64,000 nucleotides of DNA, taken from NCBI GenBank assembly GCA_963921215.1, contig OY992528.1, forward strand, positions 20,296,501 through 20,360,500, written 5' to 3'. A model generated the notes under the pieces. The model was not told the origin of the DNA, ran no database searches, and saw only the letters and a list, made by a program, of their open reading frames with translations. Both the position numbers and the translations under genes were made by a program. Positions 39,877 through 54,454 of the stretch are shown here, in pieces (the first letter of the stretch is position 1; the number at the start of each line of letters is the position of its first letter). Source of the stretch: Scoparia ambigualis. Lineage: Eukaryota; Arthropoda; Insecta; Lepidoptera; Crambidae.

Positions 39877-40597
39877 AATTTCACGAAACGTCCTGCCTGT
39901 CGCGACGCGTTCGAGTATTGTGCGAACAACTCAAAAGATATACTTATCCATATCTAATATACATATCTAACTGTATTATAAATAATATACTTTATCTATC
40001 AGTACATCGGTACATCGCATTTGATCTTGTTTTTATGGCGATAGTTAATCATGACGCATTACGTAAATATGAAATATTAATCTACTGATTAAAAAGCAAT
40101 TCCACTTTTACTAACTGTATCCCTTTGGCTATATACAAAGCTGTATCCAATCTTAAATATTTTTCTATTATTTATAATCAAATTCCTTCAATAGCTTTTC
40201 CATCATTTATTTTTCGTTTTCTCTGTCAAGTTTTCAAAATCAATATTCCTTTTTGTGCAATATCAAAAAAAGATATACTTTTATACTTAACAAGGTTTTC
40301 TTAATTTGGTTCTGTAACATTCTTCTCTTCGCTGCGGAGCGGCATTAAGAGGAAACACTACGTCGAAGTGGCATGCAAAATTCTCATACAAAACACAGAA
40401 AAACGACGTTTCGTAGTCCTCTAGCTTGTTTCCTCCGTCAGAACTGGACAAATTTTGGTTACTTTTTCAGCATCGGTTAAAGAAAGAGATTTTCTGTCTG
40501 TATGTTTGATTTTATTTTAAACCAGTCACTTAATGTTTCTGAAGACGCCTTAAAACAGAGTGATTTCGCTAAATTTTGAAGGCTTGTGGTTATTAAA

Positions 40598-41974
40598 TTA
40601 ATGAATTAATGCAAAAAAAATCAAACAACGAGCTATCTTATCTGTCAGATTAGAGCCGAAAAGTGTCTCGTCTCTACGTGTGTCTTCGAGGACCGAAGTT
40701 AAAATATTATCCCGTTTTATTACCGGTATGTTCTTTATAAGGGTAACCCGGTTTTCTGTCAAGACGTAGTGGAGGTCGGCGAGAATATTGTATCCCTCGA
40801 GCATGACCATGATATGATTGATGTAACTTTCATCACCTACATTAAAATTCAGCAGCTCCGTTAAGGCTTTACTGATGGCTGCCAGGCCGATGCCCAGCTG
40901 ATGCTGCTGTTCCTTGATACGATGGTCAACAAGTGCTTTGAAATGTCGCAATATGTAACGAACTCCCTCGTTCAGAGTGGGTGCCTCTAAGAGTTTTAGG
41001 TTTTCGGGAATCTTGTATTTGACCATAAGTGATTCCTTTTGGTTCTCATCCATGCCTTCAATAAGAATCGACTCTCTCTTTTTTTAAGCTCGGGGAGTAC
41101 ATTCGGCCCATATTCTGTTTTGCCGATGTTTCTAAAAGCCTCTTTCACCATGGGGGGGAGCGTGGACTCGTCATCCTGAATTTCTACGGGTGGAGGAATT
41201 GCTGCAGGATTTGGGTCAGCTCTCTGGACTGGCGGAGTAGGCTGGTGTTCCGCGGGTGGCGGCGAGTGGCCTGGATGCGATTGGCTGCTCTGTTCTTCAC
41301 CATTTTGATGCTTTTCTTCGCGAATACCGAAAAACAATGATACATTTATAGGAACTTTTTAGGTTTAAATGTACATACATATAATCACGACTATTAACCA
41401 AAAAGGGTTAGTCAGAGACTAGGCAATGAGGACAGCAAAAGCAATTTGCAATTCTCTGCCATAGACCACTTTTCCACTTTTCCAAACCAATATTGTCGCT
41501 AGGTATTTTATTAAAAAATGTTTGTTTACGTAATTTGTAGCTTGTCGTGAAGGCGACCTTAAGTTAAAACATATTTTTTTGAGAAAATGACGTATTTATC
41601 GGCAAGCTACTATCTTTATCCAAAAATAAATCTACGAGAATTGCTACTTAAAGAGTTTCATAAAAACATATTTATAAAAGCAGTGACTCGCATCTACTGT
41701 ATGAATTATCATATAACGCGAGGCGAGAACAATAATTAAATAATTGATAAAACTCACTTTGAATTTCCTTTTCGCGTAATTCCTTTTTTTTCCTTAGATT
41801 TTCCTTGTCTTTCTTTATCTTTTCCTCGTTTTTCTTTAGCTTTTCCATGTCTTTCTTCATTTTTTCCTCATCTTTCTTTATCTTTTCCTCGTCTTTCTTT
41901 ATCTTTTCTTCGTCTGCATCAAACTGTTCCGAGCAGTTCGGCTGTTCAGGGATTTTCTTTTTATTATTTCCCAT
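40598..41974 (-). pseudogene. Array gene unit 20, exon 2 frameshifted
   Basis: Exon 1 is 41758-41974 and exon 2 is 40598-41354. The protein is consensus. The GCTTGTGG spacer variant (as in units 1, 9 and 13) and the 8-bp intron duplication are present. The A7 run is present. Confidence 0.8.
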
Positions 41975-42695
41975 AATTTCACGAAACGTCCTGCCTGTCG
42001 CGACGCGTTCGAGTATTGTGCGAACAACTCAAAAGATATACTTATCCATATCTAATATACATATCTAACTGTATTATAAATAATATACTTTATCTATCAG
42101 TACATCGGTACATCGCATTTGATCTTGTTTTTATGGCGATAGTTAATCATGACGCATTACGTAAATATGAAATATTAATCTACTGATTAAAAAGCAATTC
42201 CACTTTTACTAACTGTATCCCTTTGGCTATATACAAAGCTGTATCCAATCTTAAATATTTTTCTATTATTTATAATCAAATTCTTTCAATAGCTTTTCCA
42301 TCATTTATTTTTCGTTTTCTCTGTCAAGTTTTCAAAATCAATATTCCTTTTTGTGCAATATCAAAAAAAGATATACTTTTATACTTAACAAGGTTTTCTT
42401 AATTTGGTTCTGTAACATTCTTCTCTTCGCTGCGGAGCGGCATTAAGAGGAAACACTACGTCGAAGTGGCATGCAAAATTCTCATACAAAACACAGAAAA
42501 ACGACGTTTCGTAGTCCTCTAGCTTGTTTCCTCCGTCAGAACTGGACAAATTTTGGTTACTTTTTCAGCATCGGTTAAAGAAAGAGATTTTCTGTCTGTA
42601 TGTTTGATTTTATTTTAAACCAGTCACTTAATGTTTCTGAAGACGCCTTAAAACGGAGTGATTTGGCTAAATTTTGAAGGCTTCTGGTTATTAAA

Positions 42696-44072
42696 TTAAT
42701 GAATTAATGCAAAAAAAATCAAACAACGAGCTATCTTATCTGTCAGATTAGAGCCGAAAAGTGTCTCGTCTCTACGTGTGTCTTCGAGGACCGAAGTTAA
42801 AATATTATCCCGTTTTATTACCGGTATGTTCTTTATAAGGGTAACCCGGTTTTCTGTCAAGACGTAGTGGAGGTCGGCGAGAATATTGTATCCCTCGAGC
42901 ATGACCATGATATGATTGATGTAACTTTCATCACCTACATTAAAATTCAGCAGCTCCGTTAAGGCTTTACTGATGGCTGCCAGGCCGATGCCCAGCTGAT
43001 GCTGCTGTTCCTTGATACGATGGTCAACAAGTGCTTTGAAATGTCGCAATATGTAACGAACTCCCTCGGTCAGAGTGGGTGCCTCTAAGAGTTTTAGGTT
43101 TTCGGGAATCTTGTATTTGACCATAAGTGATTCCTTTTGGTTCTCATCCATGCCTTCAATAAGAATCGACTCTCTCTTTTTTTAAGCTCGGGGAGTACAT
43201 TCGGCCCATATTCTGTTTTGCCGATGTTTCTAAAAGCCTCTTTCACCTTGGGGGGGAGCGTGGACTCGTCATCCTGAATTTCTACGGGTGGAGGAATTGC
43301 TGCAGGATTTGGGTCAGCTCTCTGGACTGGCGGAGTAGGCTGGTGTTCCGTGGGTGGCGGCGAGTGGCCTGGATGCGATTGGCTGCTCTGTTCTTCACCA
43401 TTTTGATGCTTTTCTTCGCGAATACCGAAAAACAATGATACATTTATAGGAACTTTTTAGGTTTAAATGTACATACATATAATCACGACTATTAACCAAA
43501 AAGGGTTAGTCAGAGACTAGGCAATGAGGACAGCAAAAGCAATTTGCAATTCTCTGCCATAGACCACTTTTCCACTTTTCCAAACCAATATTGTCGCTAG
43601 GTATTTTATTAAAAAATGTTTGTTTACGTAATTTGTAGCTTGTCGTGAAGGCGACCTTAAGTTAAAACATATTTTTTTGAGAAAATGACGTATTTATCGG
43701 CAAGCTACTATCTTTATCCAAAAATAAATCTACGAGAATTGCTACTTAAAGAGTTTCATAAAAACATATTTATAAAAGCAGTGACTCGCATCTACTGTAT
43801 AAATTATCATATAACGCGAGGCGAGAACAATAATTAAATAATTGATAAAACTCACTTTGAATTTCCTTTTCGCGTAATTCCTTTTTTTTCCTTAGATTTT
43901 CCTTGTCTTTCTTTATCTTTTCCTCGTTTTTCTTTAGCTTTTCCATGTCTTTCTTCATTTTTTCCTCATCTTTCTTTATCTTTTCCTCGTCTTTCTTTAT
44001 CTTTTTTTCGTCTGCATCAAACTGTTCCGAGCAGTTCGGCTGTTCAGGGATTTTCTTTTTATTATTTCCCAT
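42696..44072 (-). pseudogene. Array gene unit 21, exon 2 frameshifted
   Basis: Exon 1 is 43856-44072 and exon 2 is 42696-43452. Private changes are LTEG for LNEG and LPPKVK for LPPMVK; PPPTEHQ and E23K are shared with other units. The 8-bp intron duplication and the A7 run are present. Confidence 0.8.
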
Positions 44073-44793
44073 AATTTCACGAAACGTCCTGCCTGTCGCG
44101 ACGCGTTCGAGTATTGTGCGAACAACTCAAAAGATATACTTATCCATATCTAATATACATATCTAACTGTATTATAAATAATATACTTTATCTATCAGTA
44201 CATCGGTACATCGCATTTGATCTTGTTTTTATGGCGATAGTTAATCATGACGCATTACGTAAATATGAAATATTAATCTACTGATTAAAAAGCAATTCCA
44301 CTTTTACTAACTGTATCCCTTTGGCTATATACAAAGCTGTATCCAATCTTAAATATTTTTCTATTATTTATAATCAAATTCCTTCAATAGCTTTTCCATC
44401 ATTTATTTTTCGTTTTCTCTGTCAAGTTTTCAAAATCAATATTCCTTTTTGTGCAATATCAAAAAAAGATATACTTTTATACTTAACAAGGTTTTCTTAA
44501 TTTGGTTCTGTAACATTCTTCTCTTCGCTGCGGAGCGGCATTAAGAGGAAACACTACGTCGAAGTGGCATGCAAAATTCTCATACAAAACACAGAAAAAC
44601 GACGTTTCGTAGTCCTCTAGCTTGTTTCCTCCGTCAGAACTGGACAAATTTTGGTTACTTTTTCAGCATCGGTTAAAGAAAGAGATTTTCTGTCTGTATG
44701 TTTGATTTTATTTTAAACCAGTCACTTAATGTTTCTGAAGACGCCTTAAAACGGAGTGATTTGGCTAAATTTTGAAGGCTTCTGGTTATTAAA

Positions 44794-46128
44794 TTAATGA
44801 ATTAATGCAAAAAAAATCAAACAACGAGCTATCTTATCTGTCAGATTAGAGCCGAAAAGTGTCTCGTCTCTACGTGTGTCTTCGAGGACCGAAGTTAAAA
44901 TATTATCCCGTTTTATTACCGGTATGTTCTTTATAAGGGTAACCCGGTTTTCTGTCAAGACGTAGTGGAGGTCGGCGAGAATATTGTATCCCTCGAGCAT
45001 GACCATGATATGATTGATGTAACTTTCATCACCTACATTAAAATTCAGCAGCTCCGTTAAGGCTTTACTGATGGCTGCCAGGCCGATGCCCAGCTGATGC
45101 TGCTGTTCCTTGATACGATGGTCAACAAGTGCTTTGAAATGTCGCAATATGTAACGAACTCCCTCGTTCAGAGTGGGTGCCTCTAAGAGTTTTAGGTTTT
45201 CGGGAATCTTGTATTTGACCATAAGTGATTCCTTTTGGTTCTCATCCATGCCTTCAATAAGAATCGACTCTCTCTTTTTTTAAGCTCGGGGAGTACATTC
45301 GGCCCATATTCTGTTTTGCCGATGTTTCTAAAAGCCTCTTTCACCATGGGGGGGAGCGTGGACTCGTCATCCTGAATTTCTACGGGTGGAGGAATTGCTG
45401 CAGGATTTGGGTCAGCTCTCTGGACTGGCGGAGTAGGCTGGTGTTCCGCGGGTGGCGGCGAGTGGCCTGGATGCGATTGGCTGCTCTGTTCTTCACCATT
45501 TTGATGCTTTTCTTCGCGAATACCGAAAAACAATGATACATTTATAGGAACTTTTTAGGTTTAAATGTACATACATATAATCACGACTATTAACCAAAAA
45601 GGGTTAGTCAGAGACTAGGCAATGAGGACAGCAAAAGCAATTTGCAATTCTCTGCCATAGACCACTTTTCCACTTTTCCAAACCAATATTGTCGCTAGGT
45701 ATTTTATTAAAAAATGTTTGTTTACGTAATTTGTAGCTTGTCGTGAAGGCGACCTTAAGTTAAAACATATTTTTTTGAGAAAATGACGTATTTATCGGCA
45801 AGCTACTATCTTTATCCAAAAATAAATCTACGAGAATTGCTACTTAAAGAATTTCATAAAAACATATTTATAAAAGCAGTGACTCGCATCTACTGTATGA
45901 ATTATCATATAACGCGAGGCGAGAACAATAATTAAATAATTGATAAAACTCACTTTGAATTTCCTTTTCGCGTAATTCCTTTTTTTTCCTTAGATTTTCC
46001 TTGTCTTTCTTTATCTTTTCCTCATCTTTCTTTATCTTTTCCTCGTCTTTCTTTATCTTTTTTTCGTCTGCATCAAACTGTTCCGAGCAGTTCGGCTGTT
46101 CAGGGATTTTCTTTTTATTATTTCCCAT
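44794..46128 (-). pseudogene. Array gene unit 22, two heptads lost, exon 2 frameshifted
   Basis: Exon 1 is 45954-46128 (175 nt) and exon 2 is 44794-45550. A 42-bp in-frame loss removes exactly two heptads (the EEKMKKD/MEKLKKN region), so phase is kept. E23K and the 8-bp intron duplication are present. The truncated product would be about 177 residues. It is a tandem duplicate of unit 23, 2,056 bp away. Confidence 0.8.
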
Positions 46129-46849
46129 AATTTCACGAAACGTCCTGCCTGTCGCGACGCGTTCGAGTATTGTGCGAACAACTCAAAAGATATACTTATC
46201 CATATCTAATATACATATCTAACTGTATTATAAATAATATACTTTATCTATCAGTACATCGGTACATCGCATTTGATCTTGTTTTTATGGCGATAGTTAA
46301 TCATGACGCATTACGTAAATATGAAATATTAATCTACTGATTAAAAAGCAATTCCACTTTTACTAACTGTATCCCTTTGGCTATATACAAAGCTGTATCC
46401 AATCTTAAATATTTTTCTATTATTTATAATCAAATTCCTTCAATAGCTTTTCCATCATTTATTTTTCGTTTTCTCTGTCAAGTTTTCAAAATCAATATTC
46501 CTTTTTGTGCAATATCAAAAAAAGATATACTTTTATACTTAACAAGGTTTTCTTAATTTGGTTCTGTAACATTCTTCTCTTCGCTGCGGAGCGGCATTAA
46601 GAGGAAACACTACGTCGAAGTGGCATGCAAAATTCTCATACAAAACACAGAAAAACGACGTTTCGTAGTCCTCTAGCTTGTTTCCTCCGTCAGAACTGGA
46701 CAAATTTTGGTTACTTTTTCAGCATCGGTTAAAGAAAGAGATTTTCTGTCTGTATGTTTGATTTTATTTTAAACCAGTCACTTAATGTTTCTGAAGACGC
46801 CTTAAAACGGAGTGATTTGGCTAAATTTTGAAGGCTTCTGGTTATTAAA

Positions 46850-48184
46850 TTAATGAATTAATGCAAAAAAAATCAAACAACGAGCTATCTTATCTGTCAG
46901 ATTAGAGCCGAAAAGTGTCTCGTCTCTACGTGTGTCTTCGAGGACCGAAGTTAAAATATTATCCCGTTTTATTACCGGTATGTTCTTTATAAGGGTAACC
47001 CGGTTTTCTGTCAAGACGTAGTGGAGGTCGGCGAGAATATTGTATCCCTCGAGCATGACCATGATATGATTGATGTAACTTTCATCACCTACATTAAAAT
47101 TCAGCAGCTCCGTTAAGGCTTTACTGATGGCTGCCAGGCCGATGCCCAGCTGATGCTGCTGTTCCTTGATACGATGGTCAACAAGTGCTTTGAAATGTCG
47201 CAATATGTAACGAACTCCCTCGTTCAGAGTGGGTGCCTCTAAGAGTTTTAGGTTTTCGGGAATCTTGTATTTGACCATAAGTGATTCCTTTTGGTTCTCA
47301 TCCATGCCTTCAATAAGAATCGACTCTCTCTTTTTTTAAGCTCGGGGAGTACATTCGGCCCATATTCTGTTTTGCCGATGTTTCTAAAAGCCTCTTTCAC
47401 CATGGGGGGGAGCGTGGACTCGTCATCCTGAATTTCTACGGGTGGAGGAATTGCTGCAGGATTTGGGTCAGCTCTCTGGACTGGCGGAGTAGGCTGGTGT
47501 TCCGCGGGTGGCGGCGAGTGGCCTGGATGCGATTGGCTGCTCTGTTCTTCACCATTTTGATGCTTTTCTTCGCGAATACCGAAAAACAATGATACATTTA
47601 TAGGAACTTTTTAGGTTTAAATGTACATACATATAATCACGACTATTAACCAAAAAGGGTTAGTCAGAGACTAGGCAATGAGGACAGCAAAAGCAATTTG
47701 CAATTCTCTGCCATAGACCACTTTTCCACTTTTCCAAACCAATATTGTCGCTAGGTATTTTATTAAAAAATGTTTGTTTACGTAATTTGTAGCTTGTCGT
47801 GAAGGCGACCTTAAGTTAAAACATATTTTTTTGAGAAAATGACGTATTTATCGGCAAGCTACTATCTTTATCCAAAAATAAATCTACGAGAATTGCTACT
47901 TAAAGAATTTCATAAAAACATATTTATAAAAGCAGTGACTCGCATCTACTGTATGAATTATCATATAACGCGAGGCGAGAACAATAATTAAATAATTGAT
48001 AAAACTCACTTTGAATTTCCTTTTCGCGTAATTCCTTTTTTTTCCTTAGATTTTCCTTGTCTTTCTTTATCTTTTCCTCATCTTTCTTTATCTTTTCCTC
48101 GTCTTTCTTTATCTTTTTTTCGTCTGCATCAAACTGTTCCGAGCAGTTCGGCTGTTCAGGGATTTTCTTTTTATTATTTCCCAT
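46850..48184 (-). pseudogene. Array gene unit 23, two heptads lost, exon 2 frameshifted
   Basis: Exon 1 is 48010-48184 and exon 2 is 46850-47606. The 42-bp loss, E23K, the AAAGAATTTC intron variant and the 8-bp duplication are all as in unit 22. The pair therefore arose by a single-unit duplication after the contraction. Confidence 0.8.
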
Positions 48185-48905
48185 AATTTCACGAAACGTC
48201 CTGCCTGTCGCGACGCGTTCGAGTATTGTGCGAACAACTCAAAAGATATACTTATCCATATCTAATATACATATCTAACTGTATTATAAATAATATACTT
48301 TATCTATCAGTACATCGGTACATCGCATTTGATCTTGTTTTTATGGCGATAGTTAATCATGACGCATTACGTAAATATGAAATATTAATCTACTGATTAA
48401 AAAGCAATTCCACTTTTACTAACTGTATCCCTTTGGCTATATACAAAGCTGTATCCAATCTTAAATATTTTTCTATTATTTATAATCAAATTCCTTCAAT
48501 AGCTTTTCCATCATTTATTTTTCGTTTTCTCTGTCAAGTTTTCAAAATCAATATTCCTTTTTGTGCAATATCAAAAAAAGATATACTTTTATACTTAACA
48601 AGGTTTTCTTAATTTGGTTCTGTAACATTCTTCTCTTCGCTGCGGAGCGGCATTAAGAGGAAACACTACGTCGAAGTGGCATGCAAAATTCTCATACAAA
48701 ACACAGAAAAACGACGTTTCGTAGTCCTCTAGCTTGTTTCCTCCGTCAGAACTGGACAAATTTTGGTTACTTTTTCAGCATCGGTTAAAGAAAGAGATTT
48801 TCTGTCTGTATGTTTGATTTTATTTTAAACCAGTCACTTAATGTTTCTGAAGACGCCTTAAAACGGAGTGATTTCGCTAAATTTTGAAGGCTTCTGGTTA
48901 TTAAA

Positions 48906-50274
48906 TTAATGAATTAATGCAAAAAAAATCAAACAACGAGCTATCTTATCTGTCAGATTAGAGCCGAAAAGTGTCTCGTCTCTACGTGTGTCTTCGAGGA
49001 CCGAAGTTAAAATATTATCCCGTTTTATTACCGGTATGTTCTTTATAAGGGTAACCCGGTTTTCTGTCAAGACGTAGTGGAGGTCGGCGAGAATATTGTA
49101 TCCCTCGAGCATGACCATGATATGATTGATGTAACTTTCATCACCTACATTAAAATTCAGCAGCTCCGTTAAGGCTTTACTGATGGCTGCCAGGCCGATG
49201 CCCAGCTGATGCTGCTGTTCCTTGATACGATGGTCAACAAGTGCTTTGTAATGTCGCAATATGTAACGAACTCCCTCGTTCAGAGTGGGTGCCTCTAAGA
49301 GTTTTAGGTTTTCGGGAATCTTGTATTTGACCATAAGTGATTCCTTTTGGTTCTCATCCATGCCTTCAATAAGAATCGACTCTCTCTTTTTTTAAGCTCG
49401 GGGAGTACATTCGGCCCATATTCTGTTTTGCCGATGTTTCTAAAAGCCTCTTTCACCATGGGGGGGAGCGTGGACTCGTCATCCTGAATTTCTACGGGTG
49501 GAGGAATTGCTGCAGGATTTGGGTCAGCTCTCTGGACTGGCGGAGTAGGCTGGTGTTCCGCGGGTGGCGGCGAGTGGCCTGGATGCGATTGGCTGCTCTG
49601 TTCTTCACCATTTTGATGCTTTTCTTCGCGAATACCGAAAAACAATGATACATTTATAGGAACTTTTTAGGTTTAAATGTACATACATATAATCACGACT
49701 ATTAACCAAAAAGGGTTAGTCAGAGACTAGGCAATGAGGACAGCAAAAGCAATTTGCAATTCTCTGCCATAGACCACTTTTCCAAACCAATATTGTCGCT
49801 AGGTATTTTATTAAAAATTGTTTGTTTACGTAATTTGTAGCTTGTCGTGAAGGCGACCTTAAGTTAAAACATATTTTTTTGAGAAAATGACGTATTTATC
49901 GGCAAGCTACTATCTTTATCCAAAAATAAATCTACGAGAATTGCTACTTAAAGAGTTTCATAAAAACATATTTATAAAAGCAGTGACTCGCATCTACTGT
50001 ATAAATTATCATATAACGCGAGGCGAGAACAATAATTAAATAATTGATAAAACTCACTTTGAATTTCCTTTTCGCGTAATTCCTTTTTTTTCCTTAGATT
50101 TTCCTTGTCTTTCTTTATCTTTTCCTCGTTTTTCTTTAGCTTTTCCATGTCTTTCTTCATTTTTTCCTCATCTTTCTTTATCTTTTCCTCGTCTTTCTTT
50201 ATCTTTTCTTCGTCTGCATCAAACTGTTCCGAGCAGTTCGGCTGTTCAGGGATTTTCTTTTTATTATTTCCCAT
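48906..50274 (-). pseudogene. Array gene unit 24, exon 2 frameshifted
   Basis: Exon 1 is 50058-50274 and exon 2 is 48906-49662. The RHYKA variant matches units 11 and 15. The intron carries the AAAATTG variant (near 49816) otherwise seen only in intact units 7 and 18, suggesting mosaic exchange. The A7 run is present. Confidence 0.8.
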
Positions 50275-50995
50275 AATTTCACGAAACGTCCTGCCTGTCG
50301 CGACGCGTTCGAGTATTGTGCGAACAACTCAAAAGATATACTTATCCATATCTAATATACATATCTAACTGTATTATAAATAATATACTTTATCTATCAG
50401 TACATCGGTACATCGCATTTGATCTTGTTTTTATGGCGATAGTTAATCATGACGCATTACGTAAATATGAAATATTAATCTACTGATTAAAAAGCAATTC
50501 CACTTTTACTAACTGTATCCCTTTGGCTATATACAAAGCTGTATCCAATCTTAAATATTTTTCTATTATTTATAATCAAATTCCTTCAATAGCTTTTCCA
50601 TCATTTATTTTTCGTTTTCTCTGTCAAGTTTTCAAAATCAATATTCCTTTTTGTGCAATATCAAAAAAAGATATACTTTTATACTTAAAAAGGTTTTCTT
50701 AATTTGGTTCTGTAACATTCTTCTCTTCGCTGCGGAGCGGCATTAAGAGGAAACACTACGTCGAAGTGGCATGCAAAATTCTCATACAAAACACAGAAAA
50801 ACGACGTTTCGTAGTCCTCTAGCTTGTTTCCTCCGTCAGAACTGGACAAATTTTGGTTACTTTTTCAGCATCGGTTAAAGAAAGAGATTTTCTGTCTGTA
50901 TGTTTGATTTTATTTTAAACCAGTCACTTAATGTTTCTGAAGACGCCTTAAAACGGAGTGATTTGGCTAAATTTTGAAGGCTTCTGGTTATTAAA

Positions 50996-52364
50996 TTAAT
51001 GAATTAATGCAAAAAAAATCAAACAACGAGCTATCTTATCTGTCAGATTAGAGCCGAAAAGTGTCTCGTCTCTACGTGTGTCTTCGAGGACCGAAGTTAA
51101 AATATTATCCCGTTTTATTACCGGTATGTTCTTTATAAGGGTAACCCGGTTTTCTGTCAAGACGTAGTGGAGGTCGGCGAGAATATTGTATCCCTCGAGC
51201 ATGACCATGATATGATTGATGTAACTTTCATCACCTACATTAAAATTCAGCAGCTCCGTTAAGGCTTTACTGATGGCTGCCAGGCCGATGCCCAGCTGAT
51301 GCTGCTGTTCCTTGATACGATGGTCAACAAGTGCTTTGAAATGTCGCAATATGTAACGAACTCCCTCGTTCAGAGTGGGTGCCTCTAAGAGTTTTAGGTT
51401 TTCGGGAATCTTGTATTTGACCATAAGTGATTCCTTTTGGTTCTCATCCATGCCTTCAATAAGAATCGACTCTCTCTTTTTTTAAGCTCGGGGAGTACAT
51501 TCGGCCCATATTCTGTTTTGCCGATGTTTCTAAAAGCCTCTTTCACCATGGGGGGGAGCGTGGACTCGTCATCCTGAATTTCTACGGGTGGAGGAATTGC
51601 TGCAGGATTTGGGTCAGCTCTCTGGACTGGCGGAGTAGGCTGGTGTTCCGCGGGTGGCGGCGAGTGGCCTGGATGCGATTGGCTGCTCTGTTCTTCACCA
51701 TTTTGATGCTTTTCTTCGCGAATACCGAAAAACAATGATACATTTATAGGAACTTTTTAGGTTTAAATGTACATACATATAATCACGACTATTAACCAAA
51801 AAGGGTTAGTCAGAGACTAGGCAATGAGGACAGCAAAAGCAATTTGCAATTCTCTGCCATAGACCACTTTTCCAAACCAATATTGTCGCTAGGTATTTTA
51901 TTAAAAAATGTTTGTTTACGTAATTTGTAGCTTGTCGTGAAGGCGACCTTAAGTTAAAACATATTTTTTTGAGAAAATGACGTATTTATCGGCAAGCTAC
52001 TATCTTTATCCAAAAATAAATCTACGAGAATTGCTACTTAAAGAATTTCATAAAAACATATTTATAAAAGCAGTGACTCGCATCTACTGTATGAATTATC
52101 ATATAACGCGAGGCGAGAACAATAATTAAATAATTGATAAAACTCACTTTGAATTTCCTTTTCGCGTAATTCCTTTTTTTTCCTTAGATTTTCCTTGTCT
52201 TTCTTTATCTTTTCCTCGTTTTTCTTTAGCTTTTCCATGTCTTTCTTCATTTTTTCCTCATCTTTCTTTATCTTTTCCTCGTCTTTCTTTATCTTTTTTT
52301 CGTCTGCATCAAACTGTTCCGAGCAGTTCGGCTGTTCAGGGATTTTCTTTTTATTATTTCCCAT
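50996..52364 (-). pseudogene. Array gene unit 25, exon 2 frameshifted
   Basis: Exon 1 is 52148-52364 and exon 2 is 50996-51752. E23K and the AAAGAATTTC intron variant link it to units 22 and 23, but the heptads are full length and the 8-bp duplication is absent. The A7 run is present. Confidence 0.8.
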
Positions 52365-53085
52365 AATTTCACGAAACGTCCTGCCTGTCGCGACGCGTTC
52401 GAGTATTGTGCGAACAACTCAAAAGATATACTTATCCATATCTAATATACATATCTAACTGTATTATAAATAATATACTTTATCTATCAGTACATCGGTA
52501 CATCGCATTTGATCTTGTTTTTATGGCGATAGTTAATCATGACGCATTACGTAAATATGAAATATTAATCTACTGATTAAAAAGCAATTCCACTTTTACT
52601 AACTGTATCCCTTTGGCTATATACAAAGCTGTATCCAATCTTAAATATTTTTCTATTATTTATAATCAAATTCCTTCAATAGCTTTTCCATCATTTATTT
52701 TTCGTTTTCTCTGTCAAGTTTTCAAAATCAATATTCCTTTTTGTGCAATATCAAAAAAAGATATACTTTTATACTTAACAAGGTTTTCTTAATTTGGTTC
52801 TGTAACATTCTTCTCTTCGCTGCGGAGCGGCATTAAGAGGAAACACTACGTCGAAGTGGCATGCAAAATTCTCATACAAAACACAGAAAAACGACGTTTC
52901 GTAGTCTTCTAGCTTGTTTCCTCCGTCAGAACTGGACAAATTTTGGTTACTTTTTCAGCATCGGTTAAAGAAAGAGATTTTCTGTCTGTATGTTTGATTT
53001 TATTTTAAACCAGTCACTTAATGTTTCTGAAGACGCCTTAAAACGGAGTGATTTGGCTAAATTTTGAAGGCTTCTGGTTATTAAA

Positions 53086-54454
53086 TTAATGAATTAATGC
53101 AAAAAAAATCAAACAACGAGCTATCTTATCTGTCAGATTAGAGCCGAAAAGTGTCTCGTCTCTACGTGTGTCTTCGAGGACCGAAGTTAAAATATTATCC
53201 CGTTTTATTACCGGTATGTTCTTTATAAGGGTAACCCGGTTTTCTGTCAAGACGTAGTGGAGGTCGGCGAGAATATTGTATCCCTCGAGCATGACCATGA
53301 TATGATTGATGTAACTTTCATCACCTACATTAAAATTCAGCAGCTCCGTTAAGGCTTTACTGATGGCTGCCAGGCCGATGCCCAGCTGATGCTGCTGTTC
53401 CTTGATACGATGGTCAACAAGTGCTTTGAAATGTCGCAATATGTAACGAACTCCCTCGTTCAGAGTGGGTGCCTCTAAGAGTTTTAGGTTTTCGGGAATC
53501 TTGTATTTGACCATAAGTGATTCCTTTTGGTTCTCATCCATGCCTTCAATAAGAATCGACTCTCTCTTTTTTTAAGCTCGGGGAGTACATTCGGCCCATA
53601 TTCTGTTTTGCCGATGTTTCTAAAAGCCTCTTTCACCATGGGGGGGAGCGTGGACTCGTCATCCTGAATTTCTACGGGTGGAGGAATTGCTGCAGGATTT
53701 GGGTCAGCTCTCTGGACTGGCGGAGTAGGCTGGTGTTCCGCGGGTGGCGGCGAGTGGCCTGGATGCGATTGGCTGCTCTGTTCTTCACCATTTTGATGCT
53801 TTTCTTCGCGAATACCGAAAAACAATGATACATTTATAGGAACTTTTTAGGTTTAAATGTACATACATATAATCACGACTATTAACCAAAAAGGGTTAGT
53901 CAGAGACTAGGCAATGAGGACAGCAAAAGCAATTTGCAATTCTCTGCCATAGACCACTTTTCCAAACCAATATTGTCGCTAGGTATTTTATTAAAAAATG
54001 TTTGTTTACGTAATTTGTAGCTTGTCGTGAAGGCGACCTTAAGTTAAAACATATTTTTTTGAGAAAATGACGTATTTATCGGCAAGCTACTATCTTTATC
54101 CAAAAATAAATCTACGAGAATTGCTACTTAAAGAGTTTCATAAAAACATATTTATAAAAGCAGTGACTCGCATCTACTGTATAAATTATCATATAACGCG
54201 AGGCGAGAACAATAATTAAATAATTGATAAAACTCACTTTGAATTTCCTTTTCGCGTAATTCCTTTTTTTTCCTTAGATTTTCCTTGTCTTTCTTTATCT
54301 TTTCCTCGTTTTTCTTTAGCTTTTCCATGTCTTTCTTCATTTTTTCCTCATCTTTCTTTATCTTTTCCTCGTCTTTCTTTATCTTTTCTTCGTCTGCATC
54401 AAACTGTTCCGAGCAGTTCGGCTGTTCAGGGATTTTCTTTTTATTATTTCCCAT
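53086..54454 (-). pseudogene. Array gene unit 26, exon 2 frameshifted
   Basis: Exon 1 is 54238-54454 and exon 2 is 53086-53842. The protein is consensus. A private spacer C to T lies near 52907. The A7 run is present. Confidence 0.8.
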
